Counted from the first letter of the stretch, positions 15,750 to 24,837 are shown. The stretch: 64,000 nucleotides of DNA from Betaproteobacteria bacterium (GCA_021298815.1 JAJTHE010000023.1:17108-81107), one strand, 5' to 3'. Numbers and translations: made by a program. Notes: generated from the sequence alone by a model not told the origin.

Positions 15750-18232
15750 ACCTGCGGCGCATGCTTCGCCGGCATCGGCGCGCTTCGCGCGGCTTCGCCG
15801 AACTCGTGCCCTGGATGATCCAGCTCACGCCCGGCCTGGTGCTGAACAAGGACGGTTCGCTGCTCGCCCTGTTCGAGGTCTCCGGCATCGATGTCGAGGG
15901 TGCGCCGGCGGAAACGGTCGACCGCCATGCACGGCTGCTGGAACAGGCGATGCGCGAGTTCGACGAGCGGCTGGCGATCTGGTGGACGGTGGATCGCCGG
16001 CGCGCGTTGCCCGATGCACCCGTGCGCTTCGACCATCCGGTGTCCGCGCACCTCGACCGGTTGTGGCACGAGACCTTCCGCCGCGATCCCCACTACGTGA
16101 ACCGGCATACGCTGGCGATCACCTGGACGCCGGAACGCCCGGTGCCCGGGCGCTGGTCGCTGTCGCGGCGCCATGCCTTCGCCAGCCAGGCGGCCGCCCT
16201 GCAGGTCGACGGCGCGCGCTTCGAGGAAGTGCTGCGCAGCTTCGTCGAAACCAGTGCCGACCTCGGGCTGCGTCGGCTCGAGGGGGCGGCGATGCTCGCC
16301 GCGCTGCACGACCGTGCATCGCCGGCCTCGGAGGGCCAGGCGATCGTCGATGCCGCAGACCTTGCCTTCCTCGATTCGTGGTTGCCGGACAACGAGCTGT
16401 CGGTGCTGCCGGACAGGCTGCGGTTCAGCCATGTCGATACGCTCGAGATGGCGGCGCTGTCGGTGAAGGCATGGCCGGAGGCGACCTGGCCCGGCGCACT
16501 GGACAGCCTCCTGGCCGTGCCGGGAGAGCTCACGCTGGTGGTGGCCTTCCGGTTCGAGCATCCGGCACGTGCCGCGCGGCGCATCCGCGACATCGAACGC
16601 CACCAGCGCAACCTGCAGAAGACCTTCGCCGGCTACCTGAAGGAGGCGATCACCCGCGAAGCGACCGCGCTCGTCGACGAGGGCCGGCTGCGCCTTGCCG
16701 CGGATGCGGCCGGCGCGCTCGCACACCTGACCTCGGGCGGCGGTGCCTTCGGACATTGTGCGGTGGTCGTGCTGGCGCGCGGCGCCGATGCCGACGCGCT
16801 CGACGAGACGCTGCGCGAGGCGTCCGGGCGGCTGCGCCGGCTGGGCTTTCCGGTCCTGCGCGAGCGCCTGAACCTGCTCGGCGCGTTCAGCGTGTCGATG
16901 CCCGGGCAGTGGGCGATGTCGCCGCGATGGTTCTTCGTGTCCGAGGCCAACCTTGCCGACCTCGCGCCGATCCGTGCCTGCCCGGCCGGTCGGCCGGTGA
17001 ACGAACACCTCAGCCGCCAGTCCGGCCGGACGCAGCCGGCGCTGGCGCGCCTGCCGAGCGAGGCGCGCACGCTGTTCCACTTCGACCTGCACGTCGGGGA
17101 CGTCGGGCATGCGCTCGTGCTCGGTCCGAGTGGCGCCGGCAAGTCGGTGCTGATGAACTTCCTTGTCGCGCAGAGCCGCAAGTACGCAGGGTCGCAGGTG
17201 TTCATCTTCGACAAGGATCATTCCTGCCGCATCGCGACCCTGCTGCAGGGCGGCTCGCACCTGGACGCGGGCGCCGGGCGGTCACCCCTGCGCATCAACC
17301 CGCTCGAGCGGCTCGGCGACCCCGGGCAGCGCGAATGGCTCGCGCGCTGGCTGGAACTGCTGCTGGGCGCGCGCGGACACGCGATGAGTTCCGACGATGA
17401 CCGCGCGCTGCGCGAGGCGATCGACCTGCTGGGTGCGCAGCCCAGGGCCGCCTGGCGCCTGCGCTCCCTGGTGCCCCTGCTGCCCGGCCGCCTTGCGGGC
17501 GAGCTCGACGCCTGGGTCGGGGACGGACTGCTCGCGCGCTACTTCGACCATGGCGGCGACGGCTGGCCCGGGCTGGCGGATCCGGCCTGCCATCCTTCCT
17601 GCGTGGCCGGCGACCGCTCGGCCGCGGCCGCGTTCACCTGCATCGAGATCGGACAGCTGTTCTCCACCCCGCGCGTGGCCGGTGCGTTCCTCGACTACGC
17701 GTTCCGCCGCGTGGAGCAGGCGCTCGACGGCCGGCCGGCGCTGATCTACGTCGAGGAAGCCTGGTTCATGCTGGCCGAGCCGGCCTTCTGCCATCGGCTG
17801 AACGACTGGCTGCGCACGATGCGCAAGCGCAATGCCTCGGTGGTGCTCGCCACGCAGTCGCTCGAGGAGATCGACGCCAGCCCGGTGTTCGCGAGCGTGG
17901 TCGACAACATCCCGACCCGGATCTACCTGGCGAATCCGAACGCGGCGGCGCATGCGCGGCTCTACCTGGAACGGTTCGGGCTGAACGAGATGCAGCTGTC
18001 GCGCATCCGGCAGGCCTGCCCGAAGCGCGACTACTACATCACCCAGCCCGGACGGTCGCGCCTGGCGAGCATCGTGTTCCCGCCGCGGCTGCTGGCCGCG
18101 CTGCGCTCGGATCCCGTCGCGCAGGCGGCGTTCGCGCGCCACCATGCAGGCGGCCTGCCGGGATGGGAGCACGACTACCTCGACGAGATGTGCGGTGCGG
18201 ATGCCGGCCCGGCAGCGCGGGGCATGCGATGA
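15743..18232 (+). CDS. trbE: TrbE/VirB4-type secretion ATPase
   Basis: An 829-residue protein with a GTG start overlapping trbD. The N-terminal VirB4 domain (FAELVPWMIQLTPGLVLNKDGSLLALFEV) leads to Walker A LGPSGAGKSVLMN near residue 460, FIFDKDHSC, and Walker B RPALIYVEEAWFML near residue 665, then MRKRNASVVLATQSLEEI. VirB4 ATPases power pilus assembly and substrate transfer. All motifs look intact. The 3' end is ATGA-coupled to trbJ. The length is normal for TrbE. Confidence 0.92.
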   Translation: MLNLRRMLRRHRRASRGFAELVPWMIQLTPGLVLNKDGSLLALFEVSGIDVEGAPAETVDRHARLLEQAMREFDERLAIWWTVDRRRALPDAPVRFDHPVSAHLDRLWHETFRRDPHYVNRHTLAITWTPERPVPGRWSLSRRHAFASQAAALQVDGARFEEVLRSFVETSADLGLRRLEGAAMLAALHDRASPASEGQAIVDAADLAFLDSWLPDNELSVLPDRLRFSHVDTLEMAALSVKAWPEATWPGALDSLLAVPGELTLVVAFRFEHPARAARRIRDIERHQRNLQKTFAGYLKEAITREATALVDEGRLRLAADAAGALAHLTSGGGAFGHCAVVVLARGADADALDETLREASGRLRRLGFPVLRERLNLLGAFSVSMPGQWAMSPRWFFVSEANLADLAPIRACPAGRPVNEHLSRQSGRTQPALARLPSEARTLFHFDLHVGDVGHALVLGPSGAGKSVLMNFLVAQSRKYAGSQVFIFDKDHSCRIATLLQGGSHLDAGAGRSPLRINPLERLGDPGQREWLARWLELLLGARGHAMSSDDDRALREAIDLLGAQPRAAWRLRSLVPLLPGRLAGELDAWVGDGLLARYFDHGGDGWPGLADPACHPSCVAGDRSAAAAFTCIEIGQLFSTPRVAGAFLDYAFRRVEQALDGRPALIYVEEAWFMLAEPAFCHRLNDWLRTMRKRNASVVLATQSLEEIDASPVFASVVDNIPTRIYLANPNAAAHARLYLERFGLNEMQLSRIRQACPKRDYYITQPGRSRLASIVFPPRLLAALRSDPVAQAAFARHHAGGLPGWEHDYLDEMCGADAGPAARGMR

Positions 18233-19104
18233 GCAGGGGGGGCGGCGGGAACCCGGTGGGCAGGGCCCTTGCACCAGGGTGCGTGGCGCGGCTGGCGGGC
18301 TGCGCGTTGTTCGCGATGCTGGAGGTCGCCGCCGCCGGGGGCAACGTTCCCGGGTCCGGCACGATCGTGCACGACCCCGTGTCGTACGTGCAGCATGTAC
18401 GCAACGCCCAGGCCGCCCTGGTCGCCGAGGCACAGCGCGCCAGGCAGTTGCAGCAGCAGTGGGAATCGCTGGTCCTCCAGGGGCGCGAGCACGAGGCGGC
18501 CCTGCGCCAGCTGGCGCGGCTGCGGCCACAGGACTTCGCCTCGCTGCGCGCGATGTCCGGCGAGCAGCTGGCCCGCGTCGGCGAGTACCTCGTCCGGCTC
18601 GATCGCCTCGGCGGTTCGATCGAGGCGCTGCGCGCCGAGGCCGTCGCCACGCAGCAGGCGCATTCGCTGTCGCGCCTGACCTGGCCAGAGTATGTCGAGC
18701 GCGAGCAGGCACTCGCCCGCAGCCGCCTCGACCGGCAGCGCGAGGCGTTCGCCGATGCGCGCCGCACGATGGCGCGGGTCGAGGTCGACTTCGAGGCAGT
18801 ACGTGCCGTGCAGGCGCGCATCGTCGACACCGAAGGCAGTCACCAGTCCCTGCAGATGCTCAACCAGCAGGTGAGCATGCTGGTGCTGCAGAACGCCGCT
18901 GCCCACGCCCGGCTGGCCCAGGCCGATGCCCGTGCCGCGCATGGCGCGGCCGATGAAGAAGCCGCCGCCGCGCGGGGGCGGCGCCTGCGCGAACTCGACC
19001 TGCAGGCGGCGGACCGTCGCGCGCAGGCGGCGCGCGAGGTCGCGGCGCGCACCCGCGAGCGCGCGGCCGCTGCGATCGAAGCGCACCGCCTGCCGCGCCA
19101 GTGA
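18229..19104 (+). CDS. trbJ: TrbJ/VirB5-like periplasmic protein
   Basis: A 291-residue exported protein. A hydrophobic N-terminal segment (LAGCALFAMLEVAAAGG) is followed by the TrbJ-like PGSGTIVHDPVSYVQHVRNAQAA and long charged coiled-coil stretches (residues about 60-150 and 170-290), including LNQQVSMLVLQNAAAHARL. VirB5/TrbJ proteins tip the pilus and help exclude or contact recipient cells. Placement between trbE and trbL agrees with RP4/Tn4371-type order. Confidence 0.75.
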   Translation: MSRGGGGNPVGRALAPGCVARLAGCALFAMLEVAAAGGNVPGSGTIVHDPVSYVQHVRNAQAALVAEAQRARQLQQQWESLVLQGREHEAALRQLARLRPQDFASLRAMSGEQLARVGEYLVRLDRLGGSIEALRAEAVATQQAHSLSRLTWPEYVEREQALARSRLDRQREAFADARRTMARVEVDFEAVRAVQARIVDTEGSHQSLQMLNQQVSMLVLQNAAAHARLAQADARAAHGAADEEAAAARGRRLRELDLQAADRRAQAAREVAARTRERAAAAIEAHRLPRQ

Positions 19105-19108
19105 AGTG

Positions 19109-20137
19109 ATGCGCCTGCTGCCGGCCGTACTTGCCTGCCTGCTGGCCGCCTGGCTGGCTGCCGTCCTGCTCGCGCCCGGCGCGATGGCGGCCACCGTGCC
19201 TGGCGTGGCCGTGCAGGATCCCGCGGACCGGCGCCAGCAGTTGCCCGCGGTCAGCGGCAATCGCGACGACTTCGAGCGCGCGCTGCGCGCCCCGGTCGAC
19301 GGACTCGTCGAAGCCGCCGCGACCATCCATCGCGGGCTGCTGCCGTGGGGGCTGGACCTGCTGGGTCTGCTCGCGGGAATCTCCCTCGTCTGGCTGGGCC
19401 TGAAGACCGCGCTGGAACGCCCGCCCCTGGGGCTGCTGCTGGGCGAACTGTTCACGCTGTCCCTGACGGCAGGCATCCTGTTCGCGCTGCTCGACAACTG
19501 GACGGCGTTCACCGGCGCGGTGGTTGCGGGCGCCGCGGACATGTCGCGCCAGGTTTCCGGCAACGTGCACGATGGCCCGGCGGCGGTGCTCGGCGTGCAG
19601 CGCATGCTCGATGCGGCGTTCTGGCTGTGGGAGCATGCCGATGCAGGCATCGGTTCCGTGCTCGATCCGCTGATGCTGCTGAGCACCCTCCTGTTCAAGC
19701 TGGCGATCGCCATCCTGCTGCTGCTCTGCGGCTGCATCTACCTGGGCATCTACCTGGTTTCGATGACCCTGCTGTCGATCGCCTTCGCGCTCGGGCCGGT
19801 GTTCCTGCCGTGGCTGCTGCTGCCGCCGGCAAGCTTCCTGTTCGACGGCTGGGTCCGCTTCACGCTGGTCGCCGCGCTCTACCAGGTGGTCGGCATCGTC
19901 GTCGTCACGCTGGTCTCGCGGATGCACGAACCGATGATGGCGGGCATGGGCGGGGCAATGGATCCCGCGTCCGGTGCGTTCAACTTCTACTACTTTGCGG
20001 CGTCCTTCCTCCTGACGGGCGTGTCCGCGATGCTGATGCTGCAGGTGCCGTCCATCGCCAGCGGGCTGGTGCGCGGTTCGGTCCTCGCGCGCTTCAGCCC
20101 CGGCGCGGTGGTGGCGGCCGCTTCCATCAGGCGTTGA
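19109..20137 (+). CDS. trbL: TrbL/VirB6-type polytopic channel protein
   Basis: A 342-residue protein with a signal-like N-terminus and about six membrane helices (LDLLGLLAGISLVWLGL; LSLTAGILFALLDNW; LAIAILLLLCGCIYLGIYLV; LLSIAFALGPVFLPWLLL; LVAALYQVVGIVVV; FLLTGVSAMLMLQV), followed by a short tail. The C-terminal soluble region of typical TrbL (often 450-500 residues) is shorter here. It is the last T4SS gene: the trbF, trbG and trbI genes that normally follow are absent, and a housekeeping-type gene starts 57 bases on. A GTG at 19106 is an alternative start. Confidence 0.82.
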   Translation: MRLLPAVLACLLAAWLAAVLLAPGAMAATVPGVAVQDPADRRQQLPAVSGNRDDFERALRAPVDGLVEAAATIHRGLLPWGLDLLGLLAGISLVWLGLKTALERPPLGLLLGELFTLSLTAGILFALLDNWTAFTGAVVAGAADMSRQVSGNVHDGPAAVLGVQRMLDAAFWLWEHADAGIGSVLDPLMLLSTLLFKLAIAILLLLCGCIYLGIYLVSMTLLSIAFALGPVFLPWLLLPPASFLFDGWVRFTLVAALYQVVGIVVVTLVSRMHEPMMAGMGGAMDPASGAFNFYYFAASFLLTGVSAMLMLQVPSIASGLVRGSVLARFSPGAVVAAASIRR

Positions 20138-20163
20138 ACCCCGGTCCCGGAGTCCCTTACACT
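20134..20163 (+). promoter_or_regulatory. Candidate promoter of the ygiB-like gene
   Basis: TTGAAC at 20134-20139, an 18-base spacer and TACACT at 20158-20163, placed 31 bases before the ATG and overlapping the trbL stop. It would separate expression of this module from the trb operon. Four of six matches in each box. Confidence 0.4.
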
Positions 20164-20194
20164 CCGGCCATCCCCGCTTCCGATTGCCGCGACG

Positions 20195-20587
20195 ATGAGC
20201 AAGGCGTTCCGCCGTTCCGCCTGCGTGCCCCTGCTGCTCGCCGGCTCCCTGCTTTCCGGCTGCGAACAGGCACCGGTGCCGCTGCGCGACCTCTATGCGC
20301 GCGACAGCGACTGCAAGCTCGACTGGGGCGACAACGGCCGCTGCGAGCAGACCTCGATGGCCGGCGGAGGCCATGGCTGGTACGGGCCGGTGTACAACTA
20401 CGGCAGCCGCGACACCGGAGGCCGCGACAACCGGTTCGGCGTGGTCGACACGCGCAACGGCAACATCGAGTATGGCCGCGGCAGCGCGCTGCGCCAGGAC
20501 TGGAACGCCCGCGCCTCTGCCGCCCAGGGTGGCAGCACCACGCGCAGCGGCTTCGGGTCCAGCGCACGCAGCAGCAGCGGCAGCTGA
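20195..20587 (+). CDS. Small lipoprotein, DUF1190/YgiB-like
   Basis: A 130-residue protein with a lipoprotein signal peptide (LLLAGSLLSGC, lipid on Cys after SG). It then has DLYARDSDCKLDWGDNGRCEQ, resembling the DC-x-EFG-x-GQC segment of E. coli YgiB, a Gly-rich middle with WYGP, and a Ser/Arg-rich tail with TTRSGFGSSARSS, similar to the YgiB end. The next gene is a YgiC-type ligase, the same pairing as E. coli ygiB-ygiC, which supports the call. Function is unknown; an envelope location is inferred. Confidence 0.65.
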   Translation: MSKAFRRSACVPLLLAGSLLSGCEQAPVPLRDLYARDSDCKLDWGDNGRCEQTSMAGGGHGWYGPVYNYGSRDTGGRDNRFGVVDTRNGNIEYGRGSALRQDWNARASAAQGGSTTRSGFGSSARSSSGS

Positions 20588-20590
20588 CCG

Positions 20591-21778
20591 GTGCGCCGCG
20601 AACGCTGCGCGCCGCGTGCGGGCTGGCAGGAGAGATGCGAGGCGGTCGGTTTCACCTTCCACAGCGAGGATGGTGGCTACTGGGACGAATCCGCCTGCTA
20701 CGCGTTCACCGCCGACCAGGTCGACGTGCTCGAGGCGGCCACCGAGGCGGTGCACCGGTGCTGCCTCGATGCGGTCGACCACGTGGTGTCGACCGGCGCC
20801 TTCGACCGCTTCCAGGTGCCCGACTTCGCCCGGCCGCTGGTCACCGAGTCGTGGAAGCGCGGCGAGCCGAGCCTGTTCGGCCGCTTCGACTTCTCGTGGG
20901 ACGGCCGCGGGCAGCCGAAGATGCTCGAGTACAACGCCGACACGCCCACTTCGCTGGTCGAGGCGGCAGTGGTGCAGTGGTACTGGCTGCAGGACATGTT
21001 TCCCGGGCGCGATCAGTTCAACTCCCTGCACGAGAAGCTGGTCGAGCGATGGCGCGCGATGGCGCTGCCCACCGTGCTCACGCTCGCCTGCACCATGCAG
21101 AACGACGAGGACGCTGACAACCTGCAGTACCTGCTAGACACCGCGCTGCAGGCCGGGCTCGACGCGCGCGCCATCGATGTCGAGGCGATCGGCTGGCAGC
21201 CGGGCCAGGCCACGCCTGCGGGCGCCGCGGGTGGGGCAGGCACCGGGGACGCTGCCGGCTGCTTCGTCGACCTCGACGGGCGTCCGATCCGCACGCTGTT
21301 CAAGCTCTATCCCTGGGAGTGGATGCTGCGCGAGGAATTCGGCCCGTGCATCCCGGGCTGCGGCACCATGTTCATCGAGCCGCCGTGGAAGATGCTGCTG
21401 TCGAACAAGGCCATCCTGCCAGTGCTGTGGGAGCTGTTCCCCGGACACCCGAACCTGCTGGCGGCGAGCTTCGATCCACAGGGCCTCGAAGGTGGTGGCG
21501 GCGGCTGGGCATCGAGCCACGTGAAGAAGCCACTCTATTCGCGCGAGGGCGCGAACGTCACCATCCGCTCGGCGCAGGGCGACCACCATGAGGGCGGCAT
21601 CTACGGTGCCGAGGGATACATCTACCAGGCCTATGCGCCGCTGCCGCGCTTCGACGACCGCTACCCGGTGATCGGTTCGTGGATCGTCGGCGACCGCGCG
21701 GCCGGCATGGGCATCCGCGAGGATCGTTCGCCGATCACCCGCAACAGCAGCCGCTTCATTCCGCACTGGTTCGACTGA
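20591..21778 (+). CDS. Glutathionylspermidine synthase-family ATP-grasp ligase (YgiC-like)
   Basis: A 395-residue protein starting at GTG four bases after the upstream stop. It carries the family blocks YWDESACYAF, SLFGRFDFSWDG, MLEYNADTPTSLVEAAVVQWYWLQD, PWEWMLREEFG, EPPWKMLLSNKAILPVLWEL and SRFIPHWF at the C-terminus. These match the ATP-grasp C-terminal half of glutathionylspermidine synthase. Stand-alone members (YgiC, YjfC) have no proven substrate but are thought to ligate an amine or peptide. It forms a module with the lipoprotein and the DUF350 membrane protein. Confidence 0.88.
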   Translation: MRRERCAPRAGWQERCEAVGFTFHSEDGGYWDESACYAFTADQVDVLEAATEAVHRCCLDAVDHVVSTGAFDRFQVPDFARPLVTESWKRGEPSLFGRFDFSWDGRGQPKMLEYNADTPTSLVEAAVVQWYWLQDMFPGRDQFNSLHEKLVERWRAMALPTVLTLACTMQNDEDADNLQYLLDTALQAGLDARAIDVEAIGWQPGQATPAGAAGGAGTGDAAGCFVDLDGRPIRTLFKLYPWEWMLREEFGPCIPGCGTMFIEPPWKMLLSNKAILPVLWELFPGHPNLLAASFDPQGLEGGGGGWASSHVKKPLYSREGANVTIRSAQGDHHEGGIYGAEGYIYQAYAPLPRFDDRYPVIGSWIVGDRAAGMGIREDRSPITRNSSRFIPHWFD

Positions 21779-21807
21779 ACCGATCATCCACACAACGAGG
21801 GATACCG

Positions 21808-22218
21808 ATGGGTGTGCTATTCGAATCGATGCTGGGTGTACCAGCCTTCCTGACCTATTTCGCCGCGACCCTTGCGATGATGGTGCTGTTCATCGCGATC
21901 TACATCCGGATCACGCCCTATCCCGAGCTGGTGCTGATTCGGGAAGGCAATGCAGCCGCTGCATGCAGCCTGGCCGGCGCGCTGTTCGGCTTCGTGGTGC
22001 CGCTGGCCCGCTCGGTGGCGCAGAGCGTGAACCTGCTCGACATGCTGTCCTGGGGCGCGGTGGCCTTCGTCGTGCAGCTGCTGGTCTACCTCGGCGTGCG
22101 CTTCGCGATGCCGGGCATCGTCACCGGGATACCGGAAGGCAAGGTCGCGCACGGGCTGTTCCTGGGCGCGATGTCGCTGGCGGCGGGGCTGCTGAACGCG
22201 GCGTGCATGACCTACTGA
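21808..22218 (+). CDS. DUF350-family membrane protein (YjfL-like)
   Basis: A 136-residue protein with four hydrophobic helices. ELVLIREGNAAAACSLAGALFGFVVPLA is the repeated DUF350 motif, and the last third (GIPEGKVAHGLFLGAMSLAAGLLNAA) is the second copy. DUF350 genes sit beside YgiC/YjfC ligases in many proteobacteria, as here. Function unknown. An ACGAGG ribosome site precedes the ATG. Confidence 0.85.
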   Translation: MGVLFESMLGVPAFLTYFAATLAMMVLFIAIYIRITPYPELVLIREGNAAAACSLAGALFGFVVPLARSVAQSVNLLDMLSWGAVAFVVQLLVYLGVRFAMPGIVTGIPEGKVAHGLFLGAMSLAAGLLNAACMTY

Positions 22219-22233
22219 GCGCGAGCTTGCCGT

Positions 22234-22647
22234 TCAGGCCTCGGGCGTTCCGGTATCGTCCGCGCCGCTGGCGAGTTCCGCGCGCGCGGACCCGGCGAGG
22301 GCCTGGTAGCGGCGGCGGAAGCCGTCCAGTGCCTCTTCCTCCAGTTCCTCGAGGTCCAGCAGCGCATTGTGCGCCCCCCGGGTCGCGCGGATCAGCTCGT
22401 CGAGCTTCACCTGGATCGCCTCGGTATCCCGGTTCTGCGTGTTCTGGATCAGGAACACCATCAGGAAGGTGATGATCGTCGTGCTGGTGTTGATCACCAG
22501 CTGCCAGGTGTCGCTGTAGCCGAACAGCGGGCCGGTGGCGACCCAGGCGAGGATGGTCGCCACCGCCAGCGCGAACACCCGCGGGCGGCCGCAGAAGTGC
22601 GCGGCGGACTTGGCGAAACGGGAGTACCAGGTACGGGTGCTGATCAT
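22234..22647 (-). CDS. Low-affinity iron permease family membrane protein
   Basis: A 137-residue protein with two membrane helices: PRVFALAVATILAWVATGPLFG and, after the family motif YSDTWQLVINTSTTIITFLMVFLIQNTQNRDTEAIQVKLDELIRA, a charged C-terminal helix. The motif is diagnostic for PF04120. Despite the name (yeast Fet4), the bacterial role is not established. Convergent with the DUF350 gene, 15 bases apart. Confidence 0.85.
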   Translation of the reverse strand: MISTRTWYSRFAKSAAHFCGRPRVFALAVATILAWVATGPLFGYSDTWQLVINTSTTIITFLMVFLIQNTQNRDTEAIQVKLDELIRATRGAHNALLDLEELEEEALDGFRRRYQALAGSARAELASGADDTGTPEA

Positions 22648-22734
22648 GGCATGCCTCGCAGGTCGATGGTCGTCGACGGATCATGCGCGCTTCCCGGTGG
22701 GGCGTCCTTGAGCGAGTTCCCTCGGAGAGGTCCC

Positions 22735-23253
22735 TCAGCGCCGTCCCACCGCCCGCCGCATCACCGCCACCCGCGGCTCGAAGCCCTGTTTCCGCCAGGC
22801 GGCGACCGCACGGTCGTCGCGCACCACGACCGCGAGTTCCAGCGTGCCGATCCGCTGTCGTCGGGCATGTTCCGATGCATGTTCCATCAGCAGGCTGCTC
22901 AGGCCGCGGCGGCGGAACGCCTGCTCGACGTCGACATCGACGATGTACATCACCGGTTCGTACTCGAAGCTGTCGCCGAACAGCGGATCCTCGACCTGGA
23001 TCCGCGCGGTGAGATAGCCCGCGAGCTGCAGTCGCGACTGGCCTTCGGCCCGAGCGATCCAGCCCAGCAGCGAACCCGCGGCGAGCGCACGCTTGAGCCG
23101 CGCGGTGGTCTTCTGCGGGGTGAGTGCCGGGGTGAAGCTCGGGTCGATGCCGCCGCTCGTTTCGGCCAGGTGCCGGAACCAGAGGTCGGCGATCGCCGGG
23201 GCATCCTCGGGGCCGGCGCGCTGGACCAGGAAGCCGGCTGCCCGGGCGGCCAT
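22735..23253 (-). CDS. GNAT-family N-acetyltransferase
   Basis: A 172-residue protein with the GNAT fold: FLVQRAGPEDAPAIADLWFRHLAE at the start, a central strand YEPVMYIVDVDVEQAFRRRGLSSLLMEHASEHARRQRI (acetyl-CoA loop of the form R-R-x-G-L), and AVAAWRKQGFEPR near the end. Substrate unknown. It lies three bases after the SH3-like gene stop and is probably co-transcribed with the two genes upstream. Confidence 0.85.
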   Translation of the reverse strand: MAARAAGFLVQRAGPEDAPAIADLWFRHLAETSGGIDPSFTPALTPQKTTARLKRALAAGSLLGWIARAEGQSRLQLAGYLTARIQVEDPLFGDSFEYEPVMYIVDVDVEQAFRRRGLSSLLMEHASEHARRQRIGTLELAVVVRDDRAVAAWRKQGFEPRVAVMRRAVGRR

Positions 23254-23255
23254 GC

Positions 23256-23966
23256 TCAGCCGCCGCCGACGGTGAGGGAGATCATGCGCCACGGCCCGGC
23301 GTTCGGCGTCTTGCCGCGGCCGCGCGTGAAGCAGGCACGGGCCTCGATCGCGCTGCGCACATGCTCGGAGGCCATGTAGCCACCGCCGTTCTTCAGCACG
23401 ACCTTGACCCAGCGCTGCGGCGACTTCGCCTCGTCCTCGAGGTCCCAGTCCTCGACGCCGACGATCTGGTGCGACAGGGTGGCGACGATCGGCGCCTGGA
23501 TCGAGGGCTTCGCGAACACCGGCGCATCGGCGGCGACGATCGCGGCGAACAGGTACGGATCGATGGTCGGCGGGAAGGTCACCGCAACGTAAGGCAGGCA
23601 GAGCAGGCGCTCGCCGCTGGCGGCTTCGACCTGCGCGGCACCCAAACGCAGCATCGAGCGCATCTCGGTCCAGAGCGGGGAGTCCTTCGCCTTGGCGGGC
23701 GTGTCGAGGTCCCACTGCTCGACGAAGGCCTTCACGCCGTCGGGCTTCTCGAAGCTGTTGCGCACCTTCGGGTCGAGGATAGACAGCAGGAACTTCACGT
23801 CGCGCTGCTCCACCGCGGCCAGCAGCCGCTTGTGGAACTGCACCCAGGATGCATCCTTCGCGCCGGCATCGACCGGCGGCAGCGGGGCTTCCTGGGCCCG
23901 GGCTGGCGCTGCATGCAGCGCCAGCGAGAGGCCCGCGGCGATGCACAGGGTGGCGAATGCACGCAT
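23256..23966 (-). CDS. Periplasmic SH3-like protein
   Basis: A 236-residue exported protein with signal peptide MRAFATLCIAAGLSLALHAAPARAQ. The first half (WVQFHKRLLAAVEQRDVKFLLSILDPKVRNSF) is helical. The second half (APVFAKPSIQAPIVATLSHQIVGVEDW, then WVKVVLKNGGGYMASEHVRS) reads as a bacterial SH3-type domain. The substrate or partner is unknown, although such domains often bind peptidoglycan. Three bases separate it from the enoyl-CoA hydratase gene upstream, so the three leftward genes form an operon. Confidence 0.7.
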   Translation of the reverse strand: MRAFATLCIAAGLSLALHAAPARAQEAPLPPVDAGAKDASWVQFHKRLLAAVEQRDVKFLLSILDPKVRNSFEKPDGVKAFVEQWDLDTPAKAKDSPLWTEMRSMLRLGAAQVEAASGERLLCLPYVAVTFPPTIDPYLFAAIVAADAPVFAKPSIQAPIVATLSHQIVGVEDWDLEDEAKSPQRWVKVVLKNGGGYMASEHVRSAIEARACFTRGRGKTPNAGPWRMISLTVGGG

Positions 23967-23969
23967 CGT

Positions 23970-24788
23970 TCAGCGCCCCTTGAACTCGCCGCGGCGCTTC
24001 TCGAAGAAGGCCTGCAGGGCTTCGGCATGGTCCTCCGTCTTGTGGCACAGCGCCTGGTAGCTGGAGCAGATGTCGAGGTATTCGGGCAGCGGCATGCGCT
24101 GCGACAGCTTGAGCAGGCGCTTGGCGTAGCGCAGCGCCTGCGGCGGCTTGTACGACATGCGGCGCGCCATGTCCTGCGCGCGCGCCAGCAGTTCCTCCGG
24201 CTTGACCACTTCAAGCACCAGGCCCAGGGCCAGCGCCTCGTCGGCCTTGATCAGCCGCCCGGAGAAGGTCAATTCCGCCGCACGCTGGTAGCCGACCGCA
24301 CGTGTCAGGAACCAGGATCCACCGTCGCCCGGGATGATGCCCAGGTTGACGAAGGTCTCGCCGAACTGTGCCTCGGTCGATGCGATGCGGATGTCGCACA
24401 TCTGCGTGAGGTCGAAGCCCGCGCCCACCGCCGGGCCGTTGACTGCGGCGATCACCGGAAGCTCGCACTCGTGCAGCGCCATCGGGATGCGCTGTATGCC
24501 CGACTTGTAGTTCTGCTGCACCTCGTGCACCGGCACGTCGGTGCGCTGCTTCATGTTCTTCACGTTGCCGCCGGCGGAGAACGCCGAGCCCGCGCCGGTC
24601 AGCACCAGCACCGAGATGTCCGGGCAGGCGCTGGCCCAGTTCACCACGCTGACCAGCTCGGTGCCGATCAGCGAGCCCGACAGCGCATTGCGGATGTCGT
24701 CGCGGTTGAAGGTGAGGGTCGCGACCCGGCCGTCGATCGCGAGGGTGCAATCGGTGACCGTCGGTTGTTCTGCAAGCGTGCTGGCCAT
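23970..24788 (-). CDS. Enoyl-CoA hydratase/isomerase (crotonase family)
   Basis: A 272-residue crotonase-fold protein. The start at 24788 is preferred over 24800 because GGAG precedes it at normal distance. Motifs: RDDIRNALSGSL, GAGSAFSAGGNVKNM (oxyanion-hole loop, A-G-G), IAAVNGPAVGAGFDLTQMCDIRIAS (second oxyanion-hole region), FGETFVNLGIIPGDGGSWFL (catalytic Glu-type positions) and a C-terminal FFEKRRGEFKGR. It probably acts in fatty-acid or aromatic-acid beta-oxidation; the exact reaction cannot be read from the sequence. Confidence 0.9.
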   Translation of the reverse strand: MASTLAEQPTVTDCTLAIDGRVATLTFNRDDIRNALSGSLIGTELVSVVNWASACPDISVLVLTGAGSAFSAGGNVKNMKQRTDVPVHEVQQNYKSGIQRIPMALHECELPVIAAVNGPAVGAGFDLTQMCDIRIASTEAQFGETFVNLGIIPGDGGSWFLTRAVGYQRAAELTFSGRLIKADEALALGLVLEVVKPEELLARAQDMARRMSYKPPQALRYAKRLLKLSQRMPLPEYLDICSSYQALCHKTEDHAEALQAFFEKRRGEFKGR

Positions 24789-24837
24789 TTCGGGCTCCAT
24801 TCTGGCGGGCGGCGTAAAGCCGGGAGTTTACCTATAC

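Noticed and set aside
8460..20137. A complete, mobile ICE
   Set aside because: No integrase, excisionase, att repeats, oriT or full T4SS is visible, so I call it only a conjugation-derived block.
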